Shown here piece by piece: positions 23,286 to 35,035 of a DNA stretch of 64,000 nucleotides. Source of the stretch: Cherax quadricarinatus (taxonomy: Eukaryota > Arthropoda > Malacostraca > Decapoda > Parastacidae); contig NW_027195410.1 of assembly GCF_038502225.1 (NCBI RefSeq), positions 55,001 to 119,000 on the forward strand, written 5' to 3'. Numbering within the stretch: the stretch's first letter is position 1; every line of letters starts with the position of its first letter. The notes beneath the pieces were generated by a model. That model saw only the letters and a program-made list of their open reading frames with translations, was not told where the DNA came from and searched no databases. Made by a program: the position numbers and the translations under genes.

Positions 23286-23580
23286 AAAGGGAGAGAAAGG
23301 GGGAAAGGGAGGAAAGGAGGGAGACAGGAGAGAAGAGAGGGAATGGGGGAAGGGAGGGAAATGGGGATAGGAAGGTGGTGAGTTGTAATAGGGAAGGGAG
23401 GTGGGGAGAGCTAGGGAGGAGGACAGGGAGAGTAATGGGAAGGTAGAAAATGAGTGGGAAGGAGGGGTAAGAGAGAGAAAGGGGGAAGGAATGGAGGGAG
23501 GGAGGAGGGAAGAGAGGGGGAAGGAGGGAGGCAGAGAGAGGAAAAGAAAGGGGAGAGTGGTAGAACAGGAATGGGTAGGG
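23286..23580 (+). repeat. Polypurine (GGGAAAGGGA) tract
   Basis: About 295 bp of nearly pure A/G on the plus strand. Such tracts can adopt triplex or other non-B forms; the sequence alone does not show a function. Confidence 0.9.
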
Positions 23581-23611
23581 TGTGTGTGTATTTGTGTATT
23601 TGTGTGTGTGT

Positions 23612-23655
<44 letters not shown>
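23581..23655. repeat. (TG)n microsatellite
   Basis: TG repeat with TTTG and TATG variants at the 3' side of the following LINE piece. Confidence 0.95.
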
Positions 23656-23658
<3 letters not shown>

Positions 23659-24495
23659 CACCTATTTGTACTCACCTGTTTGTGGCTGCAGGGGTCGAGT
23701 CCTAGCTTCTGGCCAGGCCTCTTCACCGGTTGCTACTGGGTCCTCTCTCTCCCCGCTCCATGAGCTTTATCATACCTCGTCTTAAAACTATGTATGGTTC
23801 CTGCCTCCACTACATCACTTTCTAGGCTATTCCACTCCCTGACAACTCTATGACTGAAGAAATACTTTCTAATATCTCTCAAACTCATCTGTGTCTTCAA
23901 CTTCCAATTGTGACTTCTTGTTTCTGTGTCCCCTCCCTGGAACATCCTGTCTTTGTCCACCTTGTCTATTCCGCACAGTATTTTATATGTCGTTATCATG
24001 TCTCCCCTGGCCCTCCTGTCCTCTAGTGTAGTCAGGCCGATTTCCCTTAACCTTTCTTCACAAGACATCCCCCTTAGCTCTGGAACTAACCTTGTCGCAA
24101 ACCTTTGCACTTTCTCTAGTTTCTTGACGTGCTTTATCAAGTACGGGTTCCAAACAGGTGCTGTATACTCCTGTATGGGCCTGACGTACAGGGTGTACAG
24201 TGTCTTGAACGATTCCTTATTAAGGTATCGGAACGCTGTTCTCAGGTTTGCCAGGCGCCCATATGCTGCAGCAGTTACCTGGTTGATGTTTGCTTCCGGA
24301 GACATGCTCGGTGTTATACTCACTCCAAGATCTTTCTCCTTGAGCGAGGTTTGCAGTCTTTAGCCACCTAGCCTATACTCTGTCTGCGGTCTTCTTTCCC
24401 TTCCCCTATCTTCATGACTTTGCATTTGGCGGGATTAAATTCGAGAAGCCAGTTGCTGGACCAGTTGTCCAGTCTGTCCAAGTATGTATGTATGG

Positions 24496-24497
<2 letters not shown>
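23656..24497 (-). pseudogene. CR1-like LINE 3' piece
   Basis: Same family. The minus strand carries FNPAKCKVMKIGEG, a stop region near 24362, then a 196-codon frame with TLYVRPIQEYTAPVWNPYLI, EERLREIGLTTLEDRRARGD and KYFFSHRVVREWNSL, then the 3' UTR. The 5' edge abuts (TG)n at 24498. This subfamily differs from 21.6 kb at many positions, so it is an independent insertion and not a local duplication. Confidence 0.85.

Positions 24498-24571
<74 letters not shown>
24498..24571. repeat. (TG)n microsatellite
   Basis: About 70 bp at the truncated 5' edge of the LINE piece. Confidence 0.95.
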
Positions 24572-24572
<1 letters not shown>

Positions 24573-25285
24573 ACTTCATCTGTTCTCGCTGTCTGTGTGC
24601 GTTAAATTACTGTCAGTTCCAAAAACCTTCTTGTCCTGCTCCTACACTTATTTAGCAGCTATGTTAGTGTATATGTTTGTCTGACCTTAGTGCCTGCACA
24701 TGCTCACTAATGCGTGTGTCGACCTAGCATATGGTACCACCACTTTCCTTCCCAGCTTCTATTCCTTACTAAATGATAAGTGCTCTATGTATGATATTCA
24801 GCTCTCCATAGTAGGGTTCATAACCCCCAACTGTTAGTGATGCAGGACCAGATACTAATCTCACATGCATCCACAAAAAGGTGAGTTGTATGAAACATCT
24901 GGCAGAGGTGTCATCTTGGATCCTGGCTCAGTTGTAGCTGCACAATGATTCTCGTTGTGGTGGCGCTCCTTACCCCCTGCTTCCCATTCCATTTCTTCTT
25001 TTCTGTATTTATTATATTCACATTAACCATTCTCTGAGTTTCACTCTAGGATTTCACTATGCTATCAGGTGAACAATTGAAACTCGTTTCAGGAAAAACA
25101 CTGAAGTCCCGAGAATACTGCAGATTTTCCCTTTGATTTTTTTCCTTTCTTTCCCTCTCACTTCGTGATCGTTGTTTTATTCAGTAACTCATTTATCCTT
25201 ATATCTTATCTCTCTGGCTTGAGGCACAATTATTGTGGTTGAATTTACTAACATTGGTTTGTGGCATCACCACCTACTCAGTAAC
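24572..25285. other. Unassigned stretch
   Basis: No frame over about 65 codons and no recognised element. Confidence 0.5.
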
Positions 25286-25406
<121 letters not shown>

Positions 25407-25600
25407 GGAACTGATTCCACTTTCAAACTGTTTTATATAAATTGTAGCCTTCCCCTCCCTTTTTTGATTAGGGGCATCTCATGTATCACTTCTCGGATTG
25501 TTCACTGACAATGACAACCTTCAGTGATCCCTGTAATGACCATGGTGGGCCAAAAAACACTATAGATTCACGAGCGCTATATAATACTGTTACTTCCGCC

Positions 25601-25607
<7 letters not shown>

Positions 25608-25649
<42 letters not shown>
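25608..25649. repeat. (TG)n microsatellite
   Basis: (TG)n at the 3' side of the next LINE piece. Confidence 0.9.
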
Positions 25650-25652
<3 letters not shown>

Positions 25653-25933
25653 CACCTATTTGTACTCACCTATTTGTGGTTGCAGGGGTCGAGTCCTAGC
25701 TCCTGGCCCCGCCTCTTCACCGGTTGCTACTAGACCCTCTCTCTCCCCGCTCCATGAGCTTTATCAAACCTCGTCTTAAAACTGTGTATGGTTCCTGCCT
25801 CCACTACGTCATTTTCTAGGCTATTCCACTGCCTTACAACTCTATGACTGAAGAAATACTTCCTACTATCTCTCTGACTCATTTGTGTCTTCAACTTCCA
25901 ATTGTGGCCTCTTGTTTCTGTGTCCCCTCCCTG
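25650..25933 (-). mobile_element. CR1-like LINE, last ~285 bp only
   Basis: Shows the ACTCACCTATTTGTGGTTGC start, the CCCCGCCTCTTCAC block and the coding remnant for the ...FFSHRVV.. C-terminus, then stops at (TG)n. Closest in sequence to the 23.66-kb piece. Confidence 0.85.
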
Positions 25934-26005
25934 TGTGTGTGTATGTGTGTGTGTGCGTGTGTGTGTGTGTGTGTATGTGTGTGTGCGTGTGTGTGTGTGT
26001 GTGTG

Positions 26006-26042
<37 letters not shown>
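25934..26042. repeat. (TG)n microsatellite
   Basis: About 108 bp of TG with GCGTG and TATG variants. Confidence 0.95.
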
Positions 26043-26059
26043 TATGCCCTTTACAATGT

Positions 26060-26290
26060 GTCCATTGCCACCACCACCCTGTCCATTACCACCACCACCA
26101 CCACCACCTCCTCCATTACCACCACCACCACCTCCATTACCACCACCACCACCTCCATTACCACCACCACCACCACCTCCATTACCACCACCACCACCTC
26201 CGTTACCACCACCACCACCACCTCCATTACCACCACCATCACCACCTCCTCCATTACCACCACCCCCACTCCCCTTCATTACCACCACCA
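26060..26290 (+). repeat. CCACCACCACCTCCATTA minisatellite
   Basis: About ten units of (CCA)n-CCTCCATTA with 18-24-bp spacing. Frames across it (Pro-only, His/Tyr, Gly-rich) are compositional. Confidence 0.9.
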
Positions 26291-26967
26291 TCACTGCTTT
26301 ATTTCGTTTTTTTTTAAATTCCAGTTTCATAAACTGGAACTCATTAATTATTACAGAGGAAACAACTTGCTTAATAAAACTGGCAAACTTAAATTAACAC
26401 AGTTTATTATGGCAAAATGTGTTTTAATAAAGCCTACTAATGGAATATGCTTGAAAATTATCAGAAAAAGCATTCTTTAGTAACTGATCTGATTAAAATA
26501 CCAAATTTTTAACCATTTCAGCTTGCATCTATTCGGACTAAAATTGTGGATTATCACCCTTAGTCGATGAAAAAGATATTTGAAGGTATTTAGGATATTT
26601 TGGGGTTGCTGAATTCGAAAATAGGAGTAGGTTTTTTTAATTGACTCTAGTTTTTGAGATATTGCATACCAACAGTCAGTTAAGAGGGAACTTAGCTATT
26701 ATGTGTGTATATGTATATGTAGTGACATTTTGTATATACAAATTGTTTTAATAAAGATTTGAATTTTATTTTTAAATAATTAATTTTTAACGAAAAAAGT
26801 TGTATCAGCAACGACTATGTGACAATATTGCGACGTTTATTTTCCTATTTTTTCAATAGAAAGAAGATTTCCTCACAAAGAGTCAGTTTAAATAATCACA
26901 ATACATTTTGCTTCATTCATGGTAAATACTCTTTCCAGAAACAAAAGAAAAACATCACAGATTTTGT
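26291..26967. other. AT-rich flank of the inverted duplication
   Basis: No gene. The stretch 26560-26700 (ATATTTTGGGGTTGCTGAAT..., then TTTTTGAGATATTGCAT) may be a terminal portion of the element that carries the unknown protein to its right; this is a weak memory-based suggestion. Confidence 0.35.
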
Positions 26968-27345
26968 AAAACAAGCTGTTGTTTTAACTTCTTGTTGTAG
27001 ACAGTTCTTTTTTTTTAGTGTGGATGCTAAGATTTCAGATGCTTGCTTTGACAGACTGAGGTCACGTATCAGATCACTGAATTTTTCATAGGAGAACTGC
27101 TGGAGTGTTGGAATGCTTACTTCATATTCACTTCCACTGCTATCACCTGTGTTACATCCTAAACCCCGAGTTTCTTCTAAATCTGACAGTGGAAGGTCAG
27201 GCACTGTTATAAACACTCGCATGGAAATGTCGTCGCTGTGTGGCACAGGTCTCGTTACTTACTCCAAACCAGGATATTCCCACTTGACTTTCTTGTAGAG
27301 ATTGAAACCTTTCACATTCACCATACAAAAATAACAACCGTCGTG
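26968..27345 (-). pseudogene. Unknown conserved protein fragment, left inverted arm
   Basis: On the minus strand a frame starting at 27246 reads MPHSDDISMRVFITVPDLPL, SDLEETRGLGCNTGDSSGSE, then a helical FSYEKFSDLIRDLSLSKQAS region. It matches the right arm (28015-28394) at about 97% or better, and the homology extends upstream of the Met (FLYGECERFQSIQ). From memory, multicopy proteins with DLPLSDLEE and LSK.ASE.LAS.L occur in several invertebrate genomes without known function, which suggests a mobile element. After 26968 the reading frame leaves the family. No catalytic motif is visible. Confidence 0.6.
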
Positions 27346-28014
27346 GTGGTTATCTTGCCTATAGTGTTTACCTGGAGAGAGTTCCGGGGGTCAACGCCCC
27401 CGCGGCCCGGTCTGTGACCAGGCCTCCTGGTGGATCAGAGCCTGATCAACCAGGCTGTTACTGCTGGCTGCACGCAAACCAACGTACGAGCCACAGCCCG
27501 GCTGGTCAGGTACCGACTTTAGGTGCTAGTCCAGTGCCAGCTTGAAGACTGCCAGGGGTCTATTGGTAATCCCCCTTATGTATGCTGGGAGGCAGTTGAA
27601 CAGTCTCGGGCCCCTGACACTTACTGTATGGTCTCTTAACGTGCTAGTGACACCCCTGCTTTTCATTGGGGGGATGTTGCATCGACTGCCAAGTCTTTTG
27701 CTTTCGTTGTGAGTGATTTTCGTGTGCAAGTTCGGTACTAGTCCCTCTAGGATTTTCCAGGTGTATATAATCATGTATCTCTCCCGCCTGCGTTCCAGGG
27801 AGTACAGGTTCAGGAACCTCAAGCGCTCCCAGTAATTGAGGTGTTTTATCTCCGTTATGCGCGCCGTGAAAGTTCTCTGTACATTTTCTAGGTCAGCAAT
27901 TTCACCTGCCTTGAAAGGTGGTGTTAGTGTGCAGCAATATTCCAGCCTAGATAGAACAAGTGACCTGAAGAGTGTCATCATGGGCTTGGCATCGTGTAGA
28001 GAGAGCCGAGAAAA
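27346..28014 (-). pseudogene. CR1-like LINE 3' end in the loop of the inverted duplication
   Basis: A minus-strand frame (28020-27526) encodes an RT C-terminus: DAKPMMTLFRSLVLSRLEYC, ENVQRTFTARITEIKHLNYW and RRRERYMIIYTWKILEGLVP, ending in an FKLALD motif. A ~170-bp 3' end containing CCGGAACTCTCTCCAGGTAA follows (minus strand). It is related to the decayed LINE at 39.9-43.9 kb, which has LNYW, LYSLKCRRERY and KILEALVP. The truncated 5' edge and the 3' tail coincide with the inner edges of the two inverted arms. Confidence 0.8.
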
Positions 28015-28650
28015 CACCACGACGATTGCTATTTTTGTATGGTGAATGTGAAAGGTTTCAATCTATACAAGAAAGTCAAGTGGGAATATCCTGGTTTGGA
28101 GTAAGTAACGAGACCTGTGCCACACAGCGACGACATTTCCATGCGAGTGTTTATAACAGTGCCTGACCTTCCACTGTCAGATTTAGAAGAAACTCGGGGT
28201 TTAGGATGTAACACAGGTGATAGCAGTGGAAGTGAATATGAAGTAAGCATTTCAACACTCCAGCAGTTCTCCTATGAAAAATTCAGTGATCTGATACGTG
28301 ACCTCAGTCTGTCAAAGCAAGCATCTGAAATCTTAGCATCCACACTAAAAAAAAAGAACTGTCTACAACAAGAAGTTAAAACAGCAGCTTGCCAGACAAG
28401 AGAGGTTGAATTCCTTCCTTATTTCAGCCAAGATCAAGAACTTGTATACTAAAATAACATCCCTGGACTATCCGAATGGGACTTGAATATCGACCAAGAG
28501 ATTGTCGGCTGTTTATAGACAGCTTCATTAGAAGCTTGAAATGTGTCTTTTTTGCACAATGATAACCAATATGCATCTCCTCCAATTGTTCACGCAACAA
28601 ATCTGTACCGATGACCAACAGAAGAAAATCGTACGAACAACATTTGATAT
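28015..28650 (+). pseudogene. Unknown conserved protein fragment, right inverted arm and continuation
   Basis: Plus-strand frame from 28117 (MPHSDDISMRVFITVPDLPL...) to 28452. It is near identical to the left arm up to about 28394, then continues further into the family: DQELVY at the stop, and in a shifted frame at 28495-28560 RDCRLFIDSFIRSLKCVF, which fits the 'WRLFIDSSKRSLK' block I recall for this family. There is at least one stop (28450) and one frameshift, so it is a pseudogene. Function unknown; no membrane segment, signal peptide or catalytic motif seen. Confidence 0.6.
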
Positions 28651-28964
28651 GCATTAATTAGTGATATCTGAATTATCTTACTATGTTAAACTTCTGTTAT
28701 AAAGAATGAAGTGCTAGTATGTGTTACGTGAATTGAGTTTGACATGATCCAAAAGATAATTTCGATTCGATTTGTAAGTTACCACTGTTCGATCAATATA
28801 TTTTTACAATATTTATGGTTTTCAAAGGGATACCAAATTTATCAAAGAGTCAATCAAGCAAAGCTGATAACATATTCGGAATCAGCACCACAAACGCACC
28901 ATAAAATCGGTGTAATATTATTGGCCAGAAAATGAGTGCTGACCAGTGGATGAATTGTCAAGAA
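28651..28964. other. AT-rich stretch, nothing recognised
   Basis: Short frames only. Confidence 0.5.
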
Positions 28965-31440
28965 TGAGAAGAAGCATTACATAGTGCTGAGCTAGAAATC
29001 TATACAGATATTGACGAATGTATTAATAATTTTTTAAAAAAGACCCAATACCTCTATAACAAACACTGCCCCACAAAAACTAAACAGATGACAGCTAAGA
29101 GACTGAACAGTCCCTGGCTAACACCCAGCATCCTCAAATCCATAAATACAAAACACCTATACGAAAAAAGTACAGAATGGGTCACATAACCAGAGACCAA
29201 ACAAAACGTTACTCGTCAGTCCTAACCAGCCTGATAAGAAGGGGTAAAAAACTGTATTATGAGAACAGATTATCCAACTTACGAGGTGATATAAAAAAGA
29301 CCTCGAAAACCCTTTCAGAAATTCTAGGAACAAAAAAGATATCATGAAATAGCGAAATTGAATTAACAAAACCAGATGGACCCCAATTCCCACCAACTGA
29401 AACAGCAAACAGACTCAATAATTTCTTCTCCACTATAGGAAAAAAACCTAGCCAATAAAATCCCAAGCTCAGATACCCCAACCAGTGACTACCTCACTGG
29501 CAACTACCCGAACACACTGTTCCTAGCTCCGACTAACCCAACTGAATTCTCCCTTATTATCAACAAACTAAAAAACAAGACAGGAGATTTAAATACCTTA
29601 CCACCCTTTATATACAAAAAAGCGTCACAGGTACTATCACCAATCATTGCAACACTCTGTAACAAATCCATAGAATCCTCTACCTTCCCTACAGTTCTCA
29701 AAATAGCAAGGATCATCCCGATCCATAAAGGAGGAGACCAAACTGACTTGAATAACTATAGGCCAATATCCAACTTACACCCTCTCTCTAAAATCTTCGA
29801 AAAATTAATTCATAAGCGAATCTATTCCTACCTCATCTCCCACAACATACTCAACCCCTGTCAACCCCTGTCAATTTGGGTTCAGGCCTAATAAAAATAC
29901 TAATGATGCTATTATACACAAGCTAGAACACATATGCACTGCAATAGAGAAAAAAGAAGTCCCACTGGGGATCTTCATAGACTTACGTAAAGCTTTTGAT
30001 ACAGTTGACCATGACTTGCTCCATATAAAATTGTCGCACTATGGTATAAGAGGGCACTCCCTCAACTACCTAAAGTCTTACCTCAGCAACAGAAGCCAAT
30101 ATGTGTACACAAGCAGGGCAAACTCTTTAGCACAGCCAATTACAGTTGGTGTCCCACAGGAAAGTGTCCTAGGCCCTCTTCTCTTTCTTATATACATAAA
30201 TGACCTACCAAATGCATCGCAACTACTCAAACCCACACTATTTGCAGATGACACTACATACATCTTCTCTCACCCTAGCCCAGTCACGCTAGCCAATACT
30301 GTAAATACCGAATTACAGAAAATATCTACCTGGATGAGTACTAACAAACTTACTCTAAACATTGACAAAACCTACTTCATTCAGTTTGGTAACAGAGCTA
30401 CAGACGGGGTCCCTCTTAACATAATGATAAACGGATCACCTATCACAAAATCCACAGAGGGGAAATTCTTAGGAATCCACCTTGATAATAGACACAAATT
30501 TCAAACACATATACAACAAATTTACAAAAAAAAATCCAAGACCGTAGGCATACTATCGAAGATACGGTACTATGTTCCACAGTCAGCCCTCCTGGCCCTA
30601 TATCACTCACTTATCTCACCTATGGAATTTGTGCATGGGGCTCAACAACAATAAACCATCTCAGACCATTATCCAACGAAAGGCTGCAGTCAGAATGATA
30701 ACAAATTCCCACTACAGACAGCACACTCCATCAATATTCAAAACTCTAAACCTACTCACCATACAAAACATCCATACTTATTACTGCACCTACTATATTC
30801 ATAGAACACTTAACTCTGATATAAACCCTCCCCTCAAACCTCTCCTTACCAACCTCAACAGAACACATGACCATAACACAAGGCACAGATCACTCTTTGA
30901 TGTTCCTCGTGTCCATCGCACGCTATACAAAAACTCATTGCACATAAAAGGCCATAAAATCTGGAATTCATTACCTGTGAATATAAAAGAAACACTGTCT
31001 GTTTATAAATTCAAGTCTCTTCTCAAAAATCACTTACTCACCCACAACTAAATAAATACTAAATAATTGTATCTCATAAATTGTATCTCGTAAACGTTTC
31101 TCATTATTGTATCTCATAAATGTCTAACCTGTGACCCAATCAAACTTTATTTTTTAATTACATTACCTAACAGAATACTCCATTCAACTGAATGCTCAGC
31201 AACACAGTAAATGACCATATGACCTGTCTTCGTAATACTCATTTGTGCTAAATTGTTATCTGTTTACAATAATGTTTTTACCACTGAATATATCATTGCT
31301 TAGTTAATCTTAAGTTAATTTTAAGCCTGCCCATAATGCTCTGCATACAAGGGGCTTTGGTATGTTGCACTGTAATAACTGTATTCCTTTGTACTTCACT
31401 ATCATGTTCAAATAAATAAATAAATAAATAGTTACTCAAG
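28965..31440 (+). mobile_element. CR1/L2-like LINE with (AATA)n tail
   Basis: Plus-strand element: post-EN linker (28990-29480, frameshifted), RT, C-terminal domain, 3' UTR and an (AAATA)n tail at 31408-31430. 5' truncated: no endonuclease seen. Several frameshifts and stops. Confidence 0.8.
29500..31051 (+). pseudogene. RT of CR1/L2-like LINE (frameshifted)
   Basis: The RT fingers are readable across 29500-29900 in pieces (NPTEFSLIINKLKNKTGDLN, RIIPIHKGGDQTDLNNYRPI, then GFRPNKNTNDAI). The longest frame, 30016-30654, follows IFIDLRKAFDTVDHDLLHIK and contains GVPQESVLGPLLFLIYINDL (the usual G after Q is E) and LFADDTTYIFSH with both catalytic aspartates. Near 30620 a small deletion shifts the frame; the C-terminal part continues at 30572-31051 with INPPLKPLLTNLN, HNTRHRSLFDVPRV and FKSLLKNHLLTHN. 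A duplication, CAACCCCTGTCAACCCCTGT, breaks the frame near 29865. Dead copy. Confidence 0.8.
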
Positions 31441-32457
<1,017 letters not shown>

Positions 32458-32565
32458 CACTAATAGGAATATTTTATTACATAATATGGTACAGAAGATT
32501 TAAGAGATACATTATTGATATAAAGGTGGCATATACGGTACATGTTGTTACGTGTGTATCACCGA

Positions 32566-32787
32566 TTATAAGGTGAAAATCTCATCCAGCTCCTCAGAGC
32601 TGGGGCGTGTGCCCAAAATACAGCAGGTATTACCCCTTTGAACAGCCGCACTGAGCCGCTGGAACAGAAAACTAGCTGCCCTGGGATCCCTAGTTACCCT
32701 GATGAGTCTTTTTCCCAGCTCCTTAAGGAATTTAGATGCACTCTTTCCCCATGAGCCAAGGGTCTCTGAGCCTATGGGAACAAACAT
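32566..32787 (-). pseudogene. Fragment of a repeat-element protein C-terminus
   Basis: Seventy-three codons: MFVPIGSETLGSWGKSASKF, a basic helical stretch, then LFQRLSAAVQRGNTCCILGT and a short acidic tail. From memory, a similar ETLG...LRQRLS..IQRGNA...LGT tail follows RT domains in many marine-invertebrate repeat proteins. It is isolated between two (TA)n tracts with no RT beside it. I would not assign a function beyond 'transposon-derived'. Confidence 0.45.
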
Positions 32788-32814
32788 ATAATGATGGGCA
32801 AGTTCTCCATATTT

Positions 32815-32839
32815 TCTATATATATTTTCTATATATATT

Positions 32840-32883
<44 letters not shown>

Positions 32884-32925
32884 TATATATATTTATATAT
32901 ATTTATATATATATATATAAATAAT
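32815..32925. repeat. (TA)n-rich tract
   Basis: TATTTTCTATATATA repeated three times, then TA with TTTATA variants. Confidence 0.9.
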
Positions 32926-33295
32926 TTCTTTGAGTCAAAACGTCTGTATATTTATTTGTTTCATTACTTCGGAGTATTGATTTCCATTATGCTTCAAAAG
33001 GGTATTAATTTGATATTTGATTGTGTATCTGCTCTAACAGTTTCTATTGCTCTGGAAACTTTGTTCGTCCAGAACGTGATGTCTTCCATTGAGGCTTTAG
33101 ACTGTGGAGATTTCATATCAATATATTCTCAGACTGTGAAGCTTCGGCTATTAAGATTTTTAACAATTCATATATAATGTTCAGTATGTCAAAAATTGGC
33201 ATACACGGACATATTTACAAAACTTAATTAAACACTGATTATGCCTGTCTAAAACTGAGTATGAAGTACATTTCATAGTGTCTGGTGAATGTTTG
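32926..33295. other. Unassigned stretch
   Basis: The frame at 32956-33177 has no recognisable motif and reads like chance AT-rich coding; left unassigned. Confidence 0.45.
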
Positions 33296-33450
33296 TGTGT
33301 ATTATATTGACAACTGTAGAAATGTTTTATGTGATGGTTACAACTGTGACAATGTTTAATGTGATGGTCACAGCTGTAGCAATGTTTTAATATTGTAACA
33401 ACTGTAGTAATTTTTAGTGTTAAGGTCACAACTGTAGAAATTTTTGTTAC
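33296..33450 (+). repeat. Degenerate ~32-bp tandem repeat
   Basis: Four diverged units of the form GTCACAACTGTAGAAATGTTTTA-TGTGATG. Confidence 0.7.
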
Positions 33451-33475
33451 AGGCAGAATTAATGAAGTTTGTTAA

Positions 33476-33695
<220 letters not shown>

Positions 33696-33762
33696 AGAAA
33701 TTTCTGTAGAGTTATAGTTTCGTAATAAAGTTGGTAGAATTACCGACAATATGTAAAGTAAA

Positions 33763-33935
33763 AGGACACAAGTGCAACTAATGTGACATTTTATTGTGGC
33801 AACGTTTCGCTCTCCAGGAGCTTTATCAAGCCATTACAAACAGTACATGGACACAGAGGGTATATATATAGGCTCAGAGTGAGGTGCAATACTAGTGGTG
33901 GTGGTAGTGATATAAGTAGTAGTAGTAGTAATACA
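33763..33935 (-). repeat. Penelope terminus, left; hammerhead-like fold on minus strand
   Basis: Minus strand 33837-33776: TAATG, then CTTGATAAA (weak match to CUGAUGA), stem II GCTC-CTGGA-GAGC, GAAA, stem III ACGTT/AATGT, then GTC and CATTA pairing with TAATG. All three stems of a hammerhead can be drawn, but the CUGAUGA core is degenerate. It is in sense with the element's ORF. Confidence 0.55.
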
Positions 33936-34099
33936 ATGTATTAGAACAATTAACTTGTACATGAGTAAAGGATATAAAAGCTATTACTTGGGAAACTTAA
34001 CAATTGGTTAGACAAATATTTCTATTGGAGGCTGGATAGAGAAGGCCTGTTTCAATGTTCATTCTCTGTAATGTGCTTGTGTAGTATTAACAGGAGAGA

Positions 34100-34555
34100 C
34101 TATGTGATGGCAAGGTTTACTGTTTTCAGGAGGATTCTTGCTAAGCCTTCAGAGATGGTGAAGCTGCCTTTGTTTTGTTTAATTGTATTAGAAACAGCTA
34201 TTAGTAAAGATTCAAGGCACTTGCGTCTGCGAAAATTAGTTTCTTTGATTACTAGTTAGGTTTCCCGGAACTTCACGAGATGATTGGTGGAATTTCGGTG
34301 TTGTACACAGGCGTTGTTCAAGTTATCGTTCCTACATGCATAAATGTGTTCATTGAGGCGGGTGTCGAGGTTTCTTGCTGTTTCACTTACATAAATCTTG
34401 TCGCAGCCTCCACAGGGTATAGTGTAAACCCCTGCATTGACTGGTTCGTGGTACTTGGATTTTGTTCTGGTTAGATCCTTTATCGAAGTGCTGGAAGCGA
34501 TGGCGACTCTGGTGTTAGCTTGTGAAAGTACTTTAAAACGTTCAGTGCAACCTGG
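34100..34555 (-). pseudogene. GIY-YIG endonuclease domain of Penelope-like element
   Basis: Minus strand from about 34555: VNAGVYTIPCGGCDKIYVSE (GIY and YIG-equivalent strands, here GVY and IYV), then TARNLDTRLNEHIYACRNDN with the catalytic Arg in TRLNEH, then HRNSTNHLVKF. A single TAA at 34256-34258 interrupts the frame, which continues in phase with RRRKCLESLLIAVSNTIKQN to the TAG at 34100. The domain nicks target DNA for retroelement insertion. It is out of frame with the upstream RT thumb (frameshift near 34545), so the protein is broken. Assignment to a Penelope-like element with a C-terminal GIY-YIG is firm. Confidence 0.85.
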
Positions 34556-34775
34556 CTGTTGGGAAAAATTACAACTTTGTTGGGAGTGGTGTTGGTGCGT
34601 GGAGAATTAATAATCTGAAGAGCTCTTTTCTTGAAGTCTTTGATGAAAAAGGAAGGAAAATGTAAATCTGTGAAGGTTCGGTGAATGTATGTACATTCCT
34701 TGTCAAGAAAATCAGGACAACAAATTCGGTACGCTCTTAGGAAAAACACGATGATGATGCCTCTTTTGGTATTAG
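34480..34775 (-). pseudogene. RT thumb of Penelope-like element
   Basis: Minus strand: FLRAYRICCPDFLDKECTYI and FTDLHFPSFFIKDFKKRALQ, the thumb region that follows the RT palm in Penelope-like elements; FFL from about 34775 is preceded by KRGIII. No fingers or palm remain; the sequence passes directly into the (ACT)n at 34812. The frame ends in ESPSLPALR after a frameshift away from the endonuclease. Confidence 0.75.
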
Positions 34776-34799
34776 TATCTTGACTGGAATAGAAGTGTG

Positions 34800-34858
34800 T
34801 GAGATCATATTACTACTACTACTACTACTACTTATATCACTACTACTGCTAATACTAT

Positions 34859-34895
<37 letters not shown>

Positions 34896-35035
34896 GCCAC
34901 CACTAGTATTGCACCTCACTCTGAGCCTACATATACCCTGTGTCCATGTACTGTTTGTAACGGCTTGACAACGCTCCTGGAGAGCGAAACGTCGCCACAA
35001 TAAAATGTCACATTAGTTGCACTTGTGTCCTTTTA
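34800..35035 (+). repeat. Penelope terminus, right; hammerhead-like fold on plus strand
   Basis: Reverse complement of the left terminus with a (TAC)n run at 34813-34900. Plus strand 34957-35017 gives the same fold (GCTC/GAGC stem II, CGAAACG, GTC), with changes GACAACG in the core and ACGTC in stem III that weaken it relative to the left copy. Antisense to the ORF. Confidence 0.55.

Larger units (their letters stand above)
33733..35035 (-). mobile_element. Penelope-like element with inverted termini, internally truncated
   Basis: The minus-strand coding part (RT thumb plus GIY-YIG endonuclease) lies between terminal repeats of ~150 bp in opposite orientation (33763-33935 and 34800-35033), each followed inward by (AGT/ACT)n. 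Terminal repeats in inverted or direct order are a known trait of Penelope-like elements. Most of RT is missing and the coding frames are broken. Confidence 0.8.

Noticed and set aside
25866..26330. Glycine-rich and proline-rich proteins
   Set aside because: Both arise from the CCACCACCACCTCCATTA minisatellite on opposite strands.
29157..29481. Minus-strand frames rich in Phe/Leu
   Set aside because: They are antisense to the LINE linker region on the plus strand (KRGKKLYYEN-type text).
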